A DNA stretch of 64,000 nucleotides, from the NCBI RefSeq assembly GCF_001982635.1, contig NZ_MKFI01000004.1, positions 53,595 through 117,594 of the forward strand. The letters are read 5' to 3'. Position numbers and translations under genes: made by a program. The DNA is from Bradyrhizobium mercantei. GTDB taxonomy: Bacteria; Pseudomonadota; Alphaproteobacteria; Rhizobiales; Xanthobacteraceae. The notes below the pieces were generated by a model. The model was not told the origin of the DNA. It searched no databases and saw nothing but the letters and a program-made list of their open reading frames with translations. This document shows positions 61,043-64,000 of the stretch, in pieces (within the stretch, counting starts at the first letter, position 1; each line of letters opens with the position of its first letter).

Positions 61043-63225
61043 CTCAAGGCAGTCGAGGCGCGCGCGACGCCCTGCTCTGCTGCACCCGGCGTCAGATCGA
61101 CCGGCATACCGGCGGCCGCACTCTCCTGCACGGCGAGCGTTGCGCGGGTGGTCGCAAGCAGCGAATCCAGCGCGATCGGCATCGCGCCCCCCGCTGCGAC
61201 CGCCGCAACGAAGACATCCAGCATCGGCCGCTGGCCCTTGTCGAGCCGCCCTGCCTTCGCCGTGCGCCGTCCGGCGTGCCAGACCTCGAAGCCGGAAAAA
61301 TTGTCGAACGCGGCAAAGCCTGTGCTTGCGGATATTTCGAGCGCTTCCTTCGGCACCCGCGGATCGCCGCCGGTGAGATAGCTGAGGCTCGCGACCGAAC
61401 CGTCGGCGAAGTCGAAGGTGGCGAGGAGATTGTCGACATCCTTGCCTGCGGTGCTCGCGGAGACGCGCACCGGCGCGGCGCCGAGCCACCAGGCCAACAC
61501 GTCGATGAAATGGCCGCCTTCACCGGCGAAGCGGCTGCCTTCGCTCTCGGCCTGCAGATACCAGGACGACTTCTCCAGCGGGCCGGCGATGACGCGATAT
61601 TGCAGCGTCTGCGGCCCTGCCGGTGCGAACGCCGCGCGCATGCCCTGCAGTAGCGGCGAGAAGCGGCGGTTGAAGCCGACCATCAGCCGGTTGTTGCCGG
61701 TGTCCCGGATCACCTGCGCCACTTGATCGAGCGAGCCTGTATCGATCGCCAGCGGCTTTTCGACAAACACCGCCTTGCCGGCACGCAGCGCTCGCGCCGC
61801 GAGGTCGGCATGGGAGGCGTGGCGCGTCGCGATCAGCACGGCATCGATGTCGTCGGCCTCGATCACCGAGGCCGCATCCGTCGAGGCGCGCGCGAAGCCG
61901 AACTTGCGCACCGCGGTGGCGCCGCTCAGGCCGGTATTGGTGGCGACCTCGACGAGATCGACGCGTTCGTGATTTGCAAGCTGCGGCAGCAACATGCTGG
62001 AGGCATAATTGCCGGCGCCGATGACGCCGAGCCGCACCCGGCCGCTGCGCATGGCTACGGCCGGACGGTAGGTCATCTGCATCGTGCGAGGCGCCGCCTC
62101 AGGGTAGGCGAACACCATGCCGAGGCCGACCTCGCCCCGGCTCATGCGCTCGAATGCCGACGTTGCCTGCTCCAGCGGCACCGTCTCGGAAATCAGCGAG
62201 GAGAAATCGAGCCGCCCGTCGGCGAGCAGCGCGACGATGGCTTCCATGTTGCGCTTCTCGGTCCAGCGCACATGGCCTATCGGATAGTCGATGCCGCCCT
62301 CCTCGTAGAGCGGGTCGTAGCGGCCGGGGCCGTAGGAGCGTGAGAAGCGGACGTCGAGCTCCTTGTCGTAGAACTCGTTCCACGGCAGGTTCAGCGTGCA
62401 TTTGCCGATATCGACAATGCGGCCGCGGTCGCGCAGCAACGCGGCCGAACGCGATGCCAGATCAGGATCGTCGCTGCCCGCCGTGATGAACACGCAATCG
62501 ACACCGTTTCCTGCCGTCAACTGATCGATCCGCGCGCGAAACCCGGCCGCGGCATCATCAGATGCGACGGCGCAGACCGCGGCGCCCGCGGCCTCCGCTT
62601 GACGACAGCGCGTCTCCAGCCTGTCGAGCCCCACAACCACGACACCGGCGCTGCGCAGCAGGCGCACCATGATCTGCCCGATCAGGCCGAGGCCGATCAC
62701 ACAAGCCGTCTCACCGAAACGGATCTCCGACTGACGCATCGCCTGCAAAGCGATCGAGGCGATCGTGGTGAATGCGGCCTGGTCGAGCGCCGCGCTGTCC
62801 GGCAGCGGCACGCAGAGGTTCACCGGCACCCAATTGTATTCAGCGTGGGTTGCATATTGATTGCCGCCGCAGCAGACCCGCTGTCCGACCGAGAAGCCGC
62901 CGACGCCCTCACCCACCTCCACGACGGTGCCCGACAGCGAGTAGCCGAGCGGCGTGTAGGAATCGAGCCGGTTCATCACCTTCTGGTAGGTCGCGAGCAA
63001 TCCCTGCTGGCGGACCGAACGCGCCACCTTGGCGACCTGGTCGGGCCGCGCACGCGCCTTGCCGATCAGCGACAGGCGACCTTCGGTGAACTTCATCATC
63101 TCGGTGCCGGTCGAAACCGCCGAGAACGCCGTGCGCACAAGGACGCCGCCGGGGCGGCAGCGCGGCGCCGGCACATCGATCAGCTTGAGCTCGCCGCTCT
63201 TATAGTTTTGCGCGATCTGCTTCAC
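61039..63225 (-). CDS. Bi-domain oxidoreductase (MDR plus Gfo/Idh/MocA)
   Basis: A 728-aa fusion. The N-terminal zinc-type alcohol dehydrogenase-like domain (about 1-360) has GGVLVRTAFSAVSTGTE, PLGYSLSGTVVEVGEGV and ACVIGLGLIGQIMVRLLRS. The C-terminal Gfo/Idh/MocA domain (about 395-690) starts VRLGVIGAGNYASSML and has AVFVEKPLAID and FAGEGGHFIDVLAWW. Such fusions accompany heparinase-like and GT4 genes in polysaccharide loci and probably modify a nucleotide sugar. First gene of the coupled unit; the 112-bp upstream gap carries TTAACA-type sites. Confidence 0.92.
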   Translation of the reverse strand: MKQIAQNYKSGELKLIDVPAPRCRPGGVLVRTAFSAVSTGTEMMKFTEGRLSLIGKARARPDQVAKVARSVRQQGLLATYQKVMNRLDSYTPLGYSLSGTVVEVGEGVGGFSVGQRVCCGGNQYATHAEYNWVPVNLCVPLPDSAALDQAAFTTIASIALQAMRQSEIRFGETACVIGLGLIGQIMVRLLRSAGVVVVGLDRLETRCRQAEAAGAAVCAVASDDAAAGFRARIDQLTAGNGVDCVFITAGSDDPDLASRSAALLRDRGRIVDIGKCTLNLPWNEFYDKELDVRFSRSYGPGRYDPLYEEGGIDYPIGHVRWTEKRNMEAIVALLADGRLDFSSLISETVPLEQATSAFERMSRGEVGLGMVFAYPEAAPRTMQMTYRPAVAMRSGRVRLGVIGAGNYASSMLLPQLANHERVDLVEVATNTGLSGATAVRKFGFARASTDAASVIEADDIDAVLIATRHASHADLAARALRAGKAVFVEKPLAIDTGSLDQVAQVIRDTGNNRLMVGFNRRFSPLLQGMRAAFAPAGPQTLQYRVIAGPLEKSSWYLQAESEGSRFAGEGGHFIDVLAWWLGAAPVRVSASTAGKDVDNLLATFDFADGSVASLSYLTGGDPRVPKEALEISASTGFAAFDNFSGFEVWHAGRRTAKAGRLDKGQRPMLDVFVAAVAAGGAMPIALDSLLATTRATLAVQESAAAGMPVDLTPGAAEQGVARASTALR

Positions 63226-63337
63226 GTTAGGTCAATCGCCTCAAGTTAACAGCGCCCCTTGTATCGCGCCCGCCGCCCGCGATGAAGACCGGAACATCGT
63301 CATAGTTATCGCATCGCCCCGGGATTTAACATCGTTA

Positions 63338-64000
63338 TCATTCGAGCAACAGAACCGGCTTCGGCGAGATCTCGACCTCACCATTGGCGATGGCTCCTTC
63401 GCCGCCGTCGAGGCCCTGGTAGCGGCTGAAATGCGGGTCGACCCGGTCAACAGCGCGGCCCTTGGTGGTCCACAGGATCAAGCCGTTGCGGCCATCCGGC
63501 ATGCGAAGCTCGACGCGCCAGGTCGACGGCGACGTCCTGCCGGCAGCGACGACGCTCGCGCCGACCAGCCATGACTGGACCGTGCGATACGCAATTCCGC
63601 TCGGAAGCAGTCCGCGCGCGGGATCCCATAGTTTTCCAAAGTCGCTGCCGCCGCCGGCGAACTCGTACCAGTAGAACCGGTCGACGCCGCTGATCCATTT
63701 CAGGATGTAGGCGCGCGCCAGGCACCCATCCGGGTTGTCCTCGTAGGACGACCAGCCGGCCTCGGTGTCCCAGATCGGCCGTGCGGAAAGACCGCGCGCG
63801 GCAAGGATCCGCTTGAAGCGCGCAATGATGCCGATCACCGCTTCGGGTTCGCTCGTGTAGCCATGGAAGGCGAACACGTCGGCATATTGTCCGCCGCCTT
63901 GCGCCATGAAGGCCTGTTGCCAGCGATACCCATCCGGCGTGCCGTTGGACGGCGGCGTCAGCACGGTCAGCGCGGGATCGCTGGCCTTGATGATCTCGTA
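63338..64000 (-). CDS. Glycoside hydrolase-like protein, C-terminal part (cut by right edge)
   Basis: The frame stays open to the window edge, so the N-terminus is missing; the visible part is about 220 aa. It has YADVFAFHGYTSEPEAV, RPIWDTEAGWSSYED with a Glu where clan-A hydrolases keep the nucleophile, and FYWYEFAGGGSDFG, then a beta-rich C-terminal end. This suits a barrel hydrolase of the GH5/GH39/cellulase-like kind, but the family is not certain. It precedes the oxidoreductase-heparinase-GT4 unit by 112 bp on the same strand. It may cut or trim the exported polymer. Confidence 0.75.
   Translation of the reverse strand, partial: YEIIKASDPALTVLTPPSNGTPDGYRWQQAFMAQGGGQYADVFAFHGYTSEPEAVIGIIARFKRILAARGLSARPIWDTEAGWSSYEDNPDGCLARAYILKWISGVDRFYWYEFAGGGSDFGKLWDPARGLLPSGIAYRTVQSWLVGASVVAAGRTSPSTWRVELRMPDGRNGLILWTTKGRAVDRVDPHFSRYQGLDGGEGAIANGEVEISPKPVLLLE

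Overview
The window reads as chromosomal DNA of a Bradyrhizobium-like alphaproteobacterium (Rhizobiales). The evidence is high GC with strong GC3, a cycHJKL cytochrome c maturation block next to degP, a FeuP/FeuQ-type two-component pair, short intergenic palindromes of the rhizobial RIME type (three copies of an element reading roughly GCATGATC...CCGCTTCGCAC...GATCATGC), and several small proteins I associate with Bradyrhizobium. No rRNA, tRNA, IS element, phage or CRISPR array was seen.

Left part (1-15.9 kb, all minus strand except one orphan gene): a sensor kinase cut by the window edge and its response regulator, the HtrA protease DegP, cycL-cycK-cycJ-cycH, an orphan hypothetical on the plus strand, a conserved 464-aa hypothetical, a periplasmic molybdenum hydroxylase operon (2Fe-2S subunit, Tat-exported molybdopterin subunit, diheme cytochrome c), then feuQ-feuP.

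Middle (16-25.7 kb): small rhizobial proteins (an HTH peptide, a 36-aa membrane peptide, two short charged proteins), a VanZ-like protein, a two-gene unit of unknown function, a GT-C-like membrane protein followed by a UbiA prenyltransferase resembling decaprenyl-phosphate phosphoribosyltransferase, galE, a transglutaminase-like cysteine peptidase and an orphan ParA ATPase.

Right part (25.7-64 kb): a large surface-polysaccharide and protein-secretion locus. It has GT4, GT2 and GT92-like glycosyltransferases, ugd (UDP-glucuronate), the full dTDP-L-rhamnose pathway as two divergent pairs (rfbDC / rfbAB), two GH99/WbsX-like proteins, a type I secretion operon (ABC transporter with a C39-like domain lacking its cysteine, HlyD adaptor, Sel1-repeat protein), a methyltransferase, three tandem paralogous RTX proteins that consist almost only of calcium-binding repeats between conserved ends, and a coupled unit of GT4, heparinase II/III-like protein and bi-domain oxidoreductase next to a glycoside hydrolase cut by the right edge. 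The likely combined product is a rhamnose- and uronate-containing exopolysaccharide together with secreted RTX matrix or adhesin proteins. No TolC homologue, Wzx/Wzy or chain-length regulator is visible, so parts of the system lie elsewhere. The RTX/T1SS/Sel1 arrangement is the most interesting candidate for an under-described system.
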